The notes: generated by a model not told the origin, from the sequence alone. A DNA stretch of 27,292 bases from W11650 sp041844915 (GCA_041844915.1 JBGZBY010000068.1:1-27292); one strand, 5' to 3'. Positions 17,256 to 25,223 are shown, counted from the stretch's first letter. Made by a program: numbers and translations.

Positions 17256-18206
17256 TTGATTTTAACAGTTTTAGTAAATCCGCATTTGGTTCGTCGAATC
17301 AAGGTTTCAGGCTGGAAATCGGACGGACAGAATAAAATTATCGAGGAAAATCTGGCGATTGGCGATAGTGGCGTATATTCGGCCCATATCATCAAGATAT
17401 TGCAGGGCGAGCCTTTTGTGATTGGCTTTTCCGGCGGCATCGGAGGGCGCTTTATCAAAAATTTTTTGGACAAGCGGCGGATTGTGTCGGATTTTATTGC
17501 CATTGATGGAGAGCCGAGAATGCTGACTGTGATGACGGATATTCAGAAAACGAGGGAATACAGCTTCCTGTCCAATGGCTATGAGCCGCAGGAGGGGGAT
17601 TTGAAGGCGTTGAAGCACAAATTTCACAATCACATCAGGGAATGTGAAACCATTGTTTTTGCTGGTCGGTTATCCTCGGTGACGGCTATGGAAAAGGCGG
17701 AGGAAGTGTTGGCAATGACGGAGGAGGGGCAAAAAACGGTGGTGCAGGCGGCGGCGGAAAATATTGAGCTATTGTCGCGGTACCATCCCTACGCAGTGGT
17801 GACGGGAAGCGAAGCGCTGCGAAAAATCGGGATTGATGGGATTTGGCGGCCGTCGGAAATGGAGAAGCTGCAAAAGTGGATGCATCAGTATCGGATTAAG
17901 TATTTTTTTGTGCAGACGCCGGAAACGATATACGGCGTAAGCCGCGCGAAGATTGCCTATGTATCCTATTCGCCTAAGGACAAGGCCGAGGATATTATCC
18001 AGTCCTCGGTTTTGGGCGGGATTGCCATTGGCGTGCAGCGCCGGTATCCCTTTGAGAAAAATCTGCAAATTGCCGGAGCAATTGCCGGACAGGCGGATAT
18101 TCGCCAGTTTCCAGATATTATCCGCCGCAGGGAAATTGATCATGGCATGAATCAGGTCAAGGTCAAGGAGGTATATAGTGAGAAAAAGGGCTATTTAGAG
18201 CATTAG
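17256..18206 (+). CDS. Degenerate PfkB/1-phosphofructokinase-like protein, probable pseudokinase
   Basis: The 316-residue product has the overall plan of PfkB sugar kinases close to FruK. It opens I-L-T-V-L-V-N-P-H-L (FruK-like: I-x-T-V-T-L-N-P-x-L). A G-F-S-G-G-I-G-G-R-F-I block is followed by I-D-G-E-P-R, as in FruK. The two PfkB signatures are damaged. Where P-G-G-K-G-x-N-V-A is expected (residues ~35-43) it reads I-G-D-S-G-V-Y-S-A. Where the catalytic G-A-G-D is expected (~247-250) it reads I-I-Q-S, so the base Asp is missing. The frame is otherwise intact, which argues against simple decay. Start is TTG at 17256 with GGAG 9 nt upstream. It lies between glnN and yigZ on the same strand. 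The ligand is unknown. Confidence 0.75.
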   Translation: MILTVLVNPHLVRRIKVSGWKSDGQNKIIEENLAIGDSGVYSAHIIKILQGEPFVIGFSGGIGGRFIKNFLDKRRIVSDFIAIDGEPRMLTVMTDIQKTREYSFLSNGYEPQEGDLKALKHKFHNHIRECETIVFAGRLSSVTAMEKAEEVLAMTEEGQKTVVQAAAENIELLSRYHPYAVVTGSEALRKIGIDGIWRPSEMEKLQKWMHQYRIKYFFVQTPETIYGVSRAKIAYVSYSPKDKAEDIIQSSVLGGIAIGVQRRYPFEKNLQIAGAIAGQADIRQFPDIIRRREIDHGMNQVKVKEVYSEKKGYLEH

Positions 18207-18377
18207 GGCTGTTTTGGGCTGCTTTTGTTCTGGGCAGGCAGATGGCTTGAAGGCCCGAAAAAGAGAGCGGTAAGCAAGCCCTTGGCAAGCGGCAGCCGCA
18301 CTCTGAATAGGGAGGCGTTCAAAAAACGACAAGCCGGAGCGCCGCAAGGCGAAGGAAAACGGCATAATGGAGAGAGG

Positions 18378-19025
18378 ATGCAAAATTATTATACTCTGGC
18401 AAAGGAAACGATTACAGAGCTTGAAATCAAAAAGTCAAAATTTATCGGCTATGTCAAAGGAACAGCCAGCGAGGAGGAGGCTTTGGCATATATTGCTTCT
18501 ATCAAAAAGCAGCACCGAGAGGCGACGCATCATTGCTCGGCTTTTCGGATCGCCGGCCGGCTGCCGCTGGAGCGTTATGACGATGACGGCGAGCCGTCCA
18601 AGACGGCGGGGCTACCCATGCTAAGCGTATTGCAGGGGCGGGAGCTTTGGAATGTAACGGCAGTGGTGGTGCGCTATTTCGGCGGCACTCTGCTGGGAAC
18701 GGGAGGCTTGACCAGAGCCTATTCGGATTCGGTGAGAGAAAGCCTTGCCGTTAATTTTCCGGTATACCGGCAAATGTTTTCTATTTTGCAGCTGGATTGT
18801 CCCTATCATTGGAATGATAAGGTCAGCTATGAGTTGGACAGGCAAGGCATTTCCGTCGGTCAGATTGACTATAGCGACAGAGTGAGGTATGAGCTTTTTA
18901 TTGAAAAGGAAAATACGGCGCAGGTGCAGAGCAAATTTCGAGAATTGACAGACGGACAGGCGGAAATTGTCTGTATCGGGGAGCAGTACGGCTATTATTT
19001 TGAGGGCAAGCTGATTGCCGATTGA
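18378..19025 (+). CDS. yigZ: YigZ/IMPACT family protein (UPF0029)
   Basis: From the ATG at 18378 the protein has 215 residues, the usual length. The N-terminal domain holds K-S-K-F-I-G-Y near residues 15-21. The family signature V-V-V-R-Y-F-G-G-T-L-L-G-T-G-G-L-T-R-A-Y lies around residue 100. A second, ferredoxin-like (DUF1949) domain covers the last ~75 residues. Eukaryotic IMPACT acts on translational control through GCN1/GCN2. The bacterial role is not settled; a translation-linked function is inference. The frame runs open to 18225, but GGAG sits 5 nt before the chosen start and the upstream residues are not family-like. Confidence 0.9.
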   Translation: MQNYYTLAKETITELEIKKSKFIGYVKGTASEEEALAYIASIKKQHREATHHCSAFRIAGRLPLERYDDDGEPSKTAGLPMLSVLQGRELWNVTAVVVRYFGGTLLGTGGLTRAYSDSVRESLAVNFPVYRQMFSILQLDCPYHWNDKVSYELDRQGISVGQIDYSDRVRYELFIEKENTAQVQSKFRELTDGQAEIVCIGEQYGYYFEGKLIAD

Positions 19026-19039
19026 AAAAATTCGGTAAA

Positions 19040-19073
19040 GGCAAGGAAAGTCGCTGATGTCTTTGCGTTTTTT
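19040..19073 (+). terminator. Possible weak intrinsic terminator after yigZ
   Basis: GCAAGGAAAG at 19041-19050 can pair imperfectly with CTTTGC at 19061-19066 across a 10-nt loop, followed by TTTTTT within 19068-19073. The stem has a bulge, so strength is uncertain. Confidence 0.4.
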
Positions 19074-19134
19074 GAGAGTTCGCATCTGTGTTTTTGGAAA
19101 GTTAGGCTTTATAGAAAAACTTCTTGAATGGAGT

Positions 19135-19500
19135 AAATACGGATAAAGAAAAAAACAGAGCAATAGCACAAAAGGCGTGGGAAAGGGATAAGAAGCACAA
19201 CTAAGCGAAAAAGGCTTTATCAAGAAAGAAAATAGGAGTTAAGCGAAGAATAAGGCAGTATTTTAAAACAGCCGAGAAAACCAAAAAGAAATAGGAAATA
19301 CAAATAAGTAAAAAACAGGCGACAGGGAGAAAAACAAGGAAAAAGGATAAGAAGCGCAGATAGGAGAAAAAAGGCTTTATCAAGAAAGAAAATAGGAGTT
19401 AACGAAGAATAAGGCAGTATTTTAAAACAGCCGTGGAAACGGAAAAGAAATAAGTGAGAAAAATAAATAGCGGAAAAAGCAGGCGAAGGAAGGAAAAAAA
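19135..19500 (+). repeat. Tandem repeat of about 160 bp, two copies plus a partial third
   Basis: Copy 1 spans about 19135-19293 and copy 2 about 19296-19452. The best-conserved core, from the AAGGCTTTATCAAG block to the TATTTTAAAACAGCCG block (about 19208-19275 and 19367-19434), differs by one base gap. A third partial copy, 19453 to about 19500, resembles the first ~50 bp of the unit, including a GCAGGCGA-like element. It ends in the purine-rich AAGGAAGG that serves as ribosome binding site for the next gene. The unit is A/G-rich on + and has no credible frame; the Phe/Leu-rich antisense frames come from this bias. Confidence 0.8.
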
Positions 19501-19501
19501 T

Positions 19502-20842
19502 TTGAAAAAGAGAAAATGGATGATATGGTTATTGGCGCTATGCCTTGGTCTTAGCGCTTGTGCGGGGGGAATCAAGCAGACGGATGAGAATGCTTCATCA
19601 AATGTAGCTGCGGAAAAGACCGACAGCGGTCAAGCTGACAATTCGGCAGGAAGATTTGCCGGGCAGACCTTGAAGCTGACCAGTGTGACCAAGGATTTGG
19701 AATATGCGGCGGCGGCATTTGAAAAGAAATATGGCGCCAAGGTGGAGGTTACGATTAAGACGGCGGCGGAGCTGGCGGAGGAAAGAGCGCGTCTGTTGTC
19801 CGGTGAAGCAGGGGCGGACATCTATACGATTGAGGCAGCGGAAATGAAGGACTGGCTGGAGGCGGAGGCTTTGCTGCCCTTGACCGAGGTAGAGGCGGAG
19901 CATTATGCGCCGTATACGATTGCTTATGCAACGGATAAAGCAGGGCTGCTGCGAGCTTTGACTTGGACGGCGACTCCGGTCAATTTGTACTATCGGCGGT
20001 CGGCGGCGAAGGCGGTGCTGGCGGATGATTTGCCGGAAACCGTAGCGCAGGCGCTGGCGACGCCGGAGGGACTGGCTGGTTTGGCGGCAAAGCTGCAAAC
20101 GGCGGGGTATAAGATCTTTGCTAATGTGGGAGATATGAAAGCTTTTTACCAAATAACCGATAAAACCGAAAGGACGGTTTTGTCACCGCAGGAACTGGCT
20201 TTTCTTGAAGCTGTGCGGCAGATGGAAACCAATTACCAATTGGCGAGCTTGACGGAGTGGTCGAAGGATTGGTTTAAGGGAATGTACGGAGAGGCGGCGA
20301 ATGCAGTTACTGGCAATAAAATAGAGATATTTGGCTATGTTATGCCTTCGTGGGGAAAAAGCTATGTTTTAGAAAATGCAGGCAACAAGAAGGAAACGAC
20401 AGAAACGGAAAAGAATCCGACTTGGGGAGATTGGGCAATGACGACTTGTCCGGCTGCGGCCTTTTCTGAAGGGCTTTGGCTGGGAATTGCAGCGAACAGT
20501 GGAAAGGAAGAGCTGGCAAAGGAATTTTTGCTTTTTGCTACGCAAAATCAGGCCTTTTTGCAGGACTGGCTGATGAAAACCCAAGAGCTGCCAGCCTTTT
20601 TACCGGTATTGGAAAGCTATCAGACGGAGATGGAGGATTCCTTTTTGGGCGGTCAGAGAGTGATGCCGCTCTACGCGGAAACAATCAAAGCGATTCCAGC
20701 AAAGTCAGCCGAGCAGATTTGGCTGGAAAATGAGTATTATAAGCAGCTGGAGGCCTATATGAAGGGCGATATTGCGACCATCGAGGAATTGCAGGCGGCG
20801 TTGACTGCTCTGGCTGTTCCGGCGGCTCCAGCCGCGCAGTAG
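19502..20842 (+). CDS. Extracellular solute-binding lipoprotein (ABC sugar-type, family 1)
   Basis: This is a probable lipid-anchored receptor of an ABC importer, of the kind that binds sugars or oligosaccharides. With the TTG start at 19502 (AAGGAAGG 8 nt upstream) it has 446 residues. It begins with a model lipoprotein signal: K-K-R-K, a hydrophobic core, then L-S-A-C with lipidated Cys20. An acidic low-complexity spacer follows. The body shows the periplasmic-binding pattern F-E-K-K-Y-G-A-K-V-E-V-T, G-A-D-I-Y-T-I near residue 105 and a late F-L-L-F-A-T-Q-N-Q helix. It ends in an Ala/Pro tail. A GTG at 19454 is in frame but gives an unusually long basic N-region; the ATG at 19520 would lose the basic residues. 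No permease or ATPase gene is in the window, so it is an orphan here. Confidence 0.85.
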   Translation: MKKRKWMIWLLALCLGLSACAGGIKQTDENASSNVAAEKTDSGQADNSAGRFAGQTLKLTSVTKDLEYAAAAFEKKYGAKVEVTIKTAAELAEERARLLSGEAGADIYTIEAAEMKDWLEAEALLPLTEVEAEHYAPYTIAYATDKAGLLRALTWTATPVNLYYRRSAAKAVLADDLPETVAQALATPEGLAGLAAKLQTAGYKIFANVGDMKAFYQITDKTERTVLSPQELAFLEAVRQMETNYQLASLTEWSKDWFKGMYGEAANAVTGNKIEIFGYVMPSWGKSYVLENAGNKKETTETEKNPTWGDWAMTTCPAAAFSEGLWLGIAANSGKEELAKEFLLFATQNQAFLQDWLMKTQELPAFLPVLESYQTEMEDSFLGGQRVMPLYAETIKAIPAKSAEQIWLENEYYKQLEAYMKGDIATIEELQAALTALAVPAAPAAQ

Positions 20843-20900
20843 TGATTTGGCGCTTCGGTTTGGAGCGGGCGCGGAATTGGGGTGCAGCAAATAAATATAG

Positions 20901-20958
20901 AAAAGTCTCGAAGGGATATCTTAGTGTGGAGCTAGGGATATCTTTCGGGACTTTTTTT
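20901..20958 (+). terminator. Strong intrinsic terminator after the solute-binding lipoprotein
   Basis: A stem of about 18 bp (20903-20920 with 20935-20952, containing GATATC on both arms and a few mismatches) is followed by a run of seven T residues at 20952-20958. It closes the long + strand gene block ahead of the convergent lysA. The opposite strand has only a short T-run, so it is mainly a + strand terminator. Confidence 0.88.
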
Positions 20959-20959
20959 G

Positions 20960-21156
20960 ATACCGATAGAATAGCATTTTTATAGATAGGCTAGAAAGAT
21001 ATAGATATCTGGGAAAGTGCTTAAAGGCATTATAAAAGGCTTTGCTGGGATACGAGGTTTTTAAATGTGCCAATTAGGCTCCTCTTAAAATTTTCCCCAT
21101 AGAGGGAATATCTGGCCGAATTGAGAAGTTTAAATATCACCTTCCATCAAGGCTTT
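20960..21156. other. Convergent gap between terminator and lysA stop; nothing recognised
   Basis: About 200 bp of AT-rich DNA with no family-like frame, no clear second terminator for lysA and no repeat that I can match elsewhere in the window. Confidence 0.5.
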
Positions 21157-22434
21157 TTATTCGGGAATTTCCGGAAAGCTTTTTACAATGTCCTCCAAGC
21201 TATCACGTCTGCGAATGAGCACATCCTCTCCGTCAACGGTAATCAGCACTTCGGCGGGGCGAAGACGATTGTTATAGGTCGAGGACATGCAATAGCCATA
21301 AGCGCCGGCATCCAGTACAGTCAGGATATCGCCGATTTTGGCGGTTGGTAGCGGCCGATCGGCGGCGAGGATATCACCGGATTCGCAGATATTGCCAACG
21401 ACCTGATAGACCGTCATATCCCGGGCAGTGTTCTTGTCCAGAGATTGACCGGTAGCAAGCGAATAAATCTCCATATCGTGATGGCTGCCGTAGAGCATTG
21501 GCCTTTGCAGGACATTAAAGCCGATATCTGTGCCCAGATAATTTTTACCGAAATTGGCCTTAAGGGAGTTGACCGTTCCCAGCAGCACGCCGCATTCTGC
21601 GACTAGATAGCGTCCCGGCTCGACCTTAAAGGTCAGCGGCCTGCCATATTCTTCGGCAAAACGCAGAAAAAGCAGATGGAGCTTTTCGCCCAATGCTTTT
21701 AAATCCAGTCTTTTTTCCTCATCCTGTTTGTGATAGGGAATGCCGAAACCGCCGCCAAAGTCGATAAATTCCAGCTCATCAAACTGGCGGGCAACGGCCA
21801 GAGCAGATTCCATACCCTGAATATAGGCTTCGTCCTCCATGAACAGGGAGCCGATATGCTGATTGATGCCAACCAGACGAAGCTGATATTGAGTAAGCAG
21901 TGCCTTGACCTGTGGGATGGCTTGGGGATCAATACCAAATTTGGTATTTTTTCCGCCGGTTACGACCTTGTCGCTGTGTCCGGCGCCGACCATCGGATTA
22001 AAGCGAATGCAGACTCTGCCGCCGGAATTTTGCTTGCCGTATTGCTCAAGCTGGGCAAGGGAATCCACGCTGATCAGGATATTGCGGTCAATGGCAAACT
22101 GCATTTCTTCGGAGCTGACATTATTGCTGATAAACAAAATTTCGTCCGGCAAAAAGCCGGCCGTTTCTTCGACATAGATTTCGCCGGGGCTCATGGCGTC
22201 GGCCAAAAAACCTTCTTCTCGGATAATGCGAAGCAGATGCAGATTGTCGTTGGCTTTGACCGAATAATTGGCGTGAAAATGCGGATAATCGCTTAAACCG
22301 GCGATTTCCTGACAGCGGGCGCGCAGAATGGCTTCGTTATAGACATAGAGCGGGCTGCCGTATTTTTGTAAAAGCTTTTGCGGATTGGTATTGCCGAAAA
22401 AGCCGGTTGCTTGGGTATAGGTTTGCTGCAACAT
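21157..22434 (-). CDS. lysA: Diaminopimelate decarboxylase (LysA)
   Basis: This PLP enzyme converts meso-DAP to L-lysine, the last step of the pathway that the aspartokinase at 513 begins. The 425-residue protein has the fold III decarboxylase pattern. H-A-N-Y-S-V-K-A-N carries the PLP-binding Lys60. Q-H-I-G-S follows in the barrel. G-G-G-F-G-I-P-Y is the phosphate-binding loop, E-P-G-R-Y-L-V is also present, and a late D-A-G-A-Y-G-Y block completes the site. The frame is open to 22659, but that start would precede the promoter. AGGAGA 6 nt before the ATG at 22434 fixes the shorter form, which has normal family length. It is monocistronic and convergent with the preceding + strand block. Confidence 0.95.
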   Translation of the reverse strand: MLQQTYTQATGFFGNTNPQKLLQKYGSPLYVYNEAILRARCQEIAGLSDYPHFHANYSVKANDNLHLLRIIREEGFLADAMSPGEIYVEETAGFLPDEILFISNNVSSEEMQFAIDRNILISVDSLAQLEQYGKQNSGGRVCIRFNPMVGAGHSDKVVTGGKNTKFGIDPQAIPQVKALLTQYQLRLVGINQHIGSLFMEDEAYIQGMESALAVARQFDELEFIDFGGGFGIPYHKQDEEKRLDLKALGEKLHLLFLRFAEEYGRPLTFKVEPGRYLVAECGVLLGTVNSLKANFGKNYLGTDIGFNVLQRPMLYGSHHDMEIYSLATGQSLDKNTARDMTVYQVVGNICESGDILAADRPLPTAKIGDILTVLDAGAYGYCMSSTYNNRLRPAEVLITVDGEDVLIRRRDSLEDIVKSFPEIPE

Positions 22435-22620
22435 AATTTCTCCTTGCTGTATGGTTTCATTGTATAGCTTCCTGCGCTGTGCATATCGGAAAAAAGCTTT
22501 GTGCTTCTTTTTACAGGGCAGGGCGTATTTTATTTGGAAAAGCTTGCGGCAAAAGCAAAGACCGGTTTGAGAGAAAGGGCTTTGCGAAAATAAGCCGAAA
22601 GCGAATTTTGATATGAAAAC

Positions 22621-22649
22621 ACTATAAAGGATAACCGAGGGAAAGTCAA
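22621..22649 (-). promoter_or_regulatory. Strong sigma-A promoter of lysA
   Basis: Read on the - strand, TTGACT (22649-22644) and TATAGT (22626-22621) are separated by exactly 17 bp. The start would be near 22614, giving a leader of about 180 nt. I see no lysine-riboswitch boxes in that leader. Confidence 0.85.
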
Positions 22650-22859
22650 GAAAAAGCATCGGCTTTTTTTGGCGGGGGAGGGGACGGCAATAGCAGGTGT
22701 TATTGACAGACAGGCTAATGGGATTGCCAGATTTGAGTCTACAATAGATAGGAAAGGGGGGATAGCCGTTGCTGCTGAATTGGAGAAATGAACATGCTAG
22801 TGCGTAGTTTGTAGAAGCTATGTTTTATAGAATGACGAAAACTCAAATATATGGATTAA
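22650..22859. other. Divergent intergenic DNA between the lysA promoter and the next promoter; no gene recognised
   Basis: The only coding hint is a 12-codon frame starting TTG near 22769 behind a run of G residues, which is too short to support. A TTGACA at 22703-22708 has no -10 at a usable distance. Confidence 0.5.
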
Positions 22860-22888
22860 TTGACAAATATTTATTTATCTCGTATACT
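22860..22888 (+). promoter_or_regulatory. Near-consensus sigma-A promoter reading toward the palindromic array and the secreted-protein gene
   Basis: TTGACA at 22860-22865 (perfect) and TATACT at 22883-22888 (5 of 6) have a 17-bp spacer. Transcription from about 22895 would carry both palindromic units (22932-23064) as hairpins in a ~190-nt leader before the ATG at 23088. The promoter lies outside the 70-bp inverted repeat. Confidence 0.85.
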
Positions 22889-22929
22889 GTCGTTAAGGTG
22901 TTTTTTGGCGATAATAAAATGGCATAAAT

Positions 22930-23064
22930 AAGATAGTCTGCTAATGTTTGCCTATATCGAAAGTTCATTTTCGTATAGGCAAACTCGGCAGACTATCAAG
23001 ATGATTTGCTTATGTTGCCTATACGAAAGCGAGTTCTTGATATAGGCAAATACAGCTAACTATC
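22930..23064 (+). repeat. Left palindromic array: two 65-66 bp hairpin units (L1, L2)
   Basis: L1 is 22932-22997 and L2 is 23000-23064, separated by AA. L1 has GATAGTCTGC and its complement at its ends and an inner TTTGCCTATA/TATAGGCAAA arm. A CGAAA/TTTCG extension closes on a short loop. L2 has the same TTGCCTATA/TATAGGCAA arms with a different loop and less matched ends. Bases 22930-22999 are the exact reverse complement of 25427-25496, and 22992-23056 of 25505-25569. The array sits between the promoter and the ATG of the next gene. Confidence 0.92.
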
Positions 23065-23087
23065 AAAATCGTATTTAAGGAGGCTCT

Positions 23088-24911
23088 ATGAAATTATTAA
23101 AAAATAAGGGAATGGCTTTTGTTTTTTTTAGCGTGCTGTGTGTTGTTTTTCTTTTATCAGCTACGACAATCACTGCGAAAAATAAGCCGCAAATTAAGCC
23201 AAGTGGAATTCTGGCACAGAGATCCACTTTGAATTTAAATATAAATGGGGTAGAATATGACAGTTATTCTATGACGGGATATGTTATTGAATATATCAGT
23301 TATTACAAATTGACGGATTTGGCAAAGCTTTTGAAAGGAACATATAGTCAATTTGATATTGTATGGAATTCTGCACAAATGCGGACAGAATTAAAAAAGC
23401 ATTTTCCCTATTCTGCGCAGACCAGCAAAGTATGGAAATATCCGACAGAGCATATCTATGTGCAGTGGGCATTTGCTCCGATTGAAGTGGAAAATAAAAT
23501 AAGAGAGCTGCGTGGCTTTTTGTATAAGGGTGAATTTTATGTGGCGCTTCACGAAATCATGGAAATGATGAATGTCAGGATAAAGTGGGTTCCAGAAACT
23601 TTGACATTAAAGCTGATTCCAGAAATTCCCGAAAATGTGTATCCTTTAAATAGAGAGGAATGGAGTATTAACTCAAATATTGTCTATGACGATCGCTGGG
23701 CGAAGCCAAAGCCGGATTATATATTTTATGAAGAAGGATATTATTTTCTGGTTTATCCCAAGTATAATGAAAAATCAAAGAGTTCTAGGCATTCCGGAGC
23801 AGAGGTAGTGATCGAAAAATTATCGCCGAATATGGAAATCATAGATACTTTCCATATTCCGTTTCACGGTGAAAAATTCGGCGGTTTTTATCAGGGGAAA
23901 GAATATAATTATTTTTTGTTTGGAAACAATAACCCGAAAGAGAATGATAATGCCGTTGTTTTAACATTATTAAAGACAGATCGTCAGTTTAACGTTATAG
24001 CGACTTTGGATATTAAAAATGCGTACACTGTTGCACCTTTTGATGCGGGTGCAGTGTCTATGTCTGAATGGGAAAATACTTTGATTATTCATACAGCAAG
24101 AGAGCGGTATAAAACACCGGATGGTTTAAATCACCAAAGTCAATTGACGGTAGCGGTGGATACCAACAAGATGAAATGCTTAGATTCCAATAAGCTGGAC
24201 GAATTTCAAGTCAATCATGTCAGTCATTCGCTTAATCAATTTGCACTCCACGACCAGCAAAACGGCGATTTGTTTTTAGTGGATCATGGCGATGGGTATC
24301 CTCGTTCGGTTGTGCTTACTAAGATGGATTTTACCGCAGAAAGCATCAAAAAAATAATTGATGTTGTGGAGATTCCCGGTGAGGATGGCGCTAACCAAAC
24401 TGGTATTTTTGTAGGCGGAGTGGAGCAAAGCAAAGAGAATATTTTAGTTGCAGTAAATCATATTGATTATAAAAAAGCAGAAAGCTTTGACAATTTTTCT
24501 ATTGTTGGCAAAGATACCAAATATCGTGATGTATATTTGTATATAGTCAGCAAAAGCTCGTCAAATGATGTAAAAGCACAAATTCAACTAACCGATTATT
24601 CAGCGGAACAAGGAGTGTCCTACTCCGTACCTAAAATAGTTAATATCGGAGCAAATCAATTTTTTATCATGTGGCGGAAGAAATCGGATCATTCCGCCTC
24701 CGGTGCCGGTTGGGGAAAAAGAGGAGAGGTTCAATATACGATTGTTGATGGAAATGGTCAGGTGGTAAAAGCGACGACATCTTTGCCTTGGCATGAAATA
24801 GGAAATGGGGATATAATCTATCAAGATGATTATGTTCTTTGGCAAGTTCGCAATAACAACAGCCCAGAGCAACTGGAAAACGCGGCGATTTTTCGAGTCA
24901 AAGTAAGATAA
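23088..24911 (+). CDS. Secreted protein of unknown function: copper-amine-oxidase-like N-terminal region plus probable beta-propeller
   Basis: I do not recognise a named family. The 607-residue product starts with a signal peptide (K-L-L-K-N-K-G, then ~20 hydrophobic residues, with possible cleavage after A-T-T-I-T-A). Residues ~45-190 (I-N-G-V-E-Y-D, then K-L-T-D-L-A-K-L-L-K-G, then V-R-I-K-W-V-P-E-T-L-T-L-K-L) resemble the copper-amine-oxidase N-terminal-like stalk domain seen on many clostridial surface proteins. The following ~400 residues are a series of short beta-rich stretches (such as Y-Y-F-L-V-Y-P-K-Y, D-L-F-L-V-D-H-G-D, N-I-L-V-A-V-N-H-I), consistent with a propeller. No catalytic motif, LPXTG anchor or lipobox is seen. 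AAGGAGG precedes the ATG. It is visibly AT-richer than its neighbours, which suggests transfer. It is flanked by palindromic arrays. Confidence 0.75.
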   Translation: MKLLKNKGMAFVFFSVLCVVFLLSATTITAKNKPQIKPSGILAQRSTLNLNINGVEYDSYSMTGYVIEYISYYKLTDLAKLLKGTYSQFDIVWNSAQMRTELKKHFPYSAQTSKVWKYPTEHIYVQWAFAPIEVENKIRELRGFLYKGEFYVALHEIMEMMNVRIKWVPETLTLKLIPEIPENVYPLNREEWSINSNIVYDDRWAKPKPDYIFYEEGYYFLVYPKYNEKSKSSRHSGAEVVIEKLSPNMEIIDTFHIPFHGEKFGGFYQGKEYNYFLFGNNNPKENDNAVVLTLLKTDRQFNVIATLDIKNAYTVAPFDAGAVSMSEWENTLIIHTARERYKTPDGLNHQSQLTVAVDTNKMKCLDSNKLDEFQVNHVSHSLNQFALHDQQNGDLFLVDHGDGYPRSVVLTKMDFTAESIKKIIDVVEIPGEDGANQTGIFVGGVEQSKENILVAVNHIDYKKAESFDNFSIVGKDTKYRDVYLYIVSKSSSNDVKAQIQLTDYSAEQGVSYSVPKIVNIGANQFFIMWRKKSDHSASGAGWGKRGEVQYTIVDGNGQVVKATTSLPWHEIGNGDIIYQDDYVLWQVRNNNSPEQLENAAIFRVKVR

Positions 24912-24915
24912 AACT

Positions 24916-25140
24916 GTTTTGCCAATTTTTGACGAGATGAGGCAAAAGCAGTAGTTCTACTGATTTTCGGTAAGAAAAAGTAAAAAAAAGCCATTTTACC
25001 TATGTTTGGTAAGATAAAAAATTGGTTTTGCCCATTTTTGGAAGAGAAAAAGTAAAAGAGCCGTTTTGCCAATTCTCGATGAGATAAAGTAAAAAGAAAT
25101 GGTTCTGCTGATTTTGAGTGGGATAAGACGAAAAAAAGAA
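24916..25140 (+). repeat. Six degenerate 38-39 bp tandem repeats behind the secreted-protein gene
   Basis: Units begin with GTTTTGCC or a variant at 24916, 24954, 24993, 25025, 25063 and 25102 (spacings 38, 39, 32, 38, 39). They run through an AT-rich middle and a GAGATAAAGTAAAA-like end. Units 4 and 5 are the best matched. The first begins within a few bases of the stop codon at 24911. No frame here is credible. Confidence 0.75.
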
Positions 25141-25148
25141 AAGATTAT

Positions 25149-25191
25149 AAAGCTCCTTTGTCTTGGATAGGAATGAGGCGAGGAGCTTTGT
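25149..25191 (+). terminator. Hairpin, probable terminator of the secreted-protein gene
   Basis: AAAGCTCCT at 25149-25157 pairs perfectly with AGGAGCTTT at 25181-25189 (9 bp), and the inner bases can add a few G-T pairs. The following tract (GTTATTC) is only partly T-rich, so efficiency is uncertain. Confidence 0.6.
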
Positions 25192-25223
25192 TATTCAGTA
25201 TTTAAAGGCATCTGTATAAGGAA

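Noticed and set aside
18621..19383. Phe/Leu-rich - strand frames over yigZ and the tandem repeat
   Set aside because: They are antisense to a real gene and to A/G-rich repeats. The hydrophobic look comes from that bias, and no good start signals are present.
22435..22613. Lysine riboswitch in the lysA leader
   Set aside because: No L-box core sequences were recognised in the ~180-nt leader read on the - strand.
22435..22659. Longer LysA form starting at 22659
   Set aside because: That start lies upstream of the -10/-35 pair at 22621-22649, adds ~75 non-family residues and has a weaker ribosome site than the ATG at 22434.
22769..22807. Twelve-codon TTG-started peptide behind a G-rich tract
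   Set aside because: Too short and without any supporting pattern.
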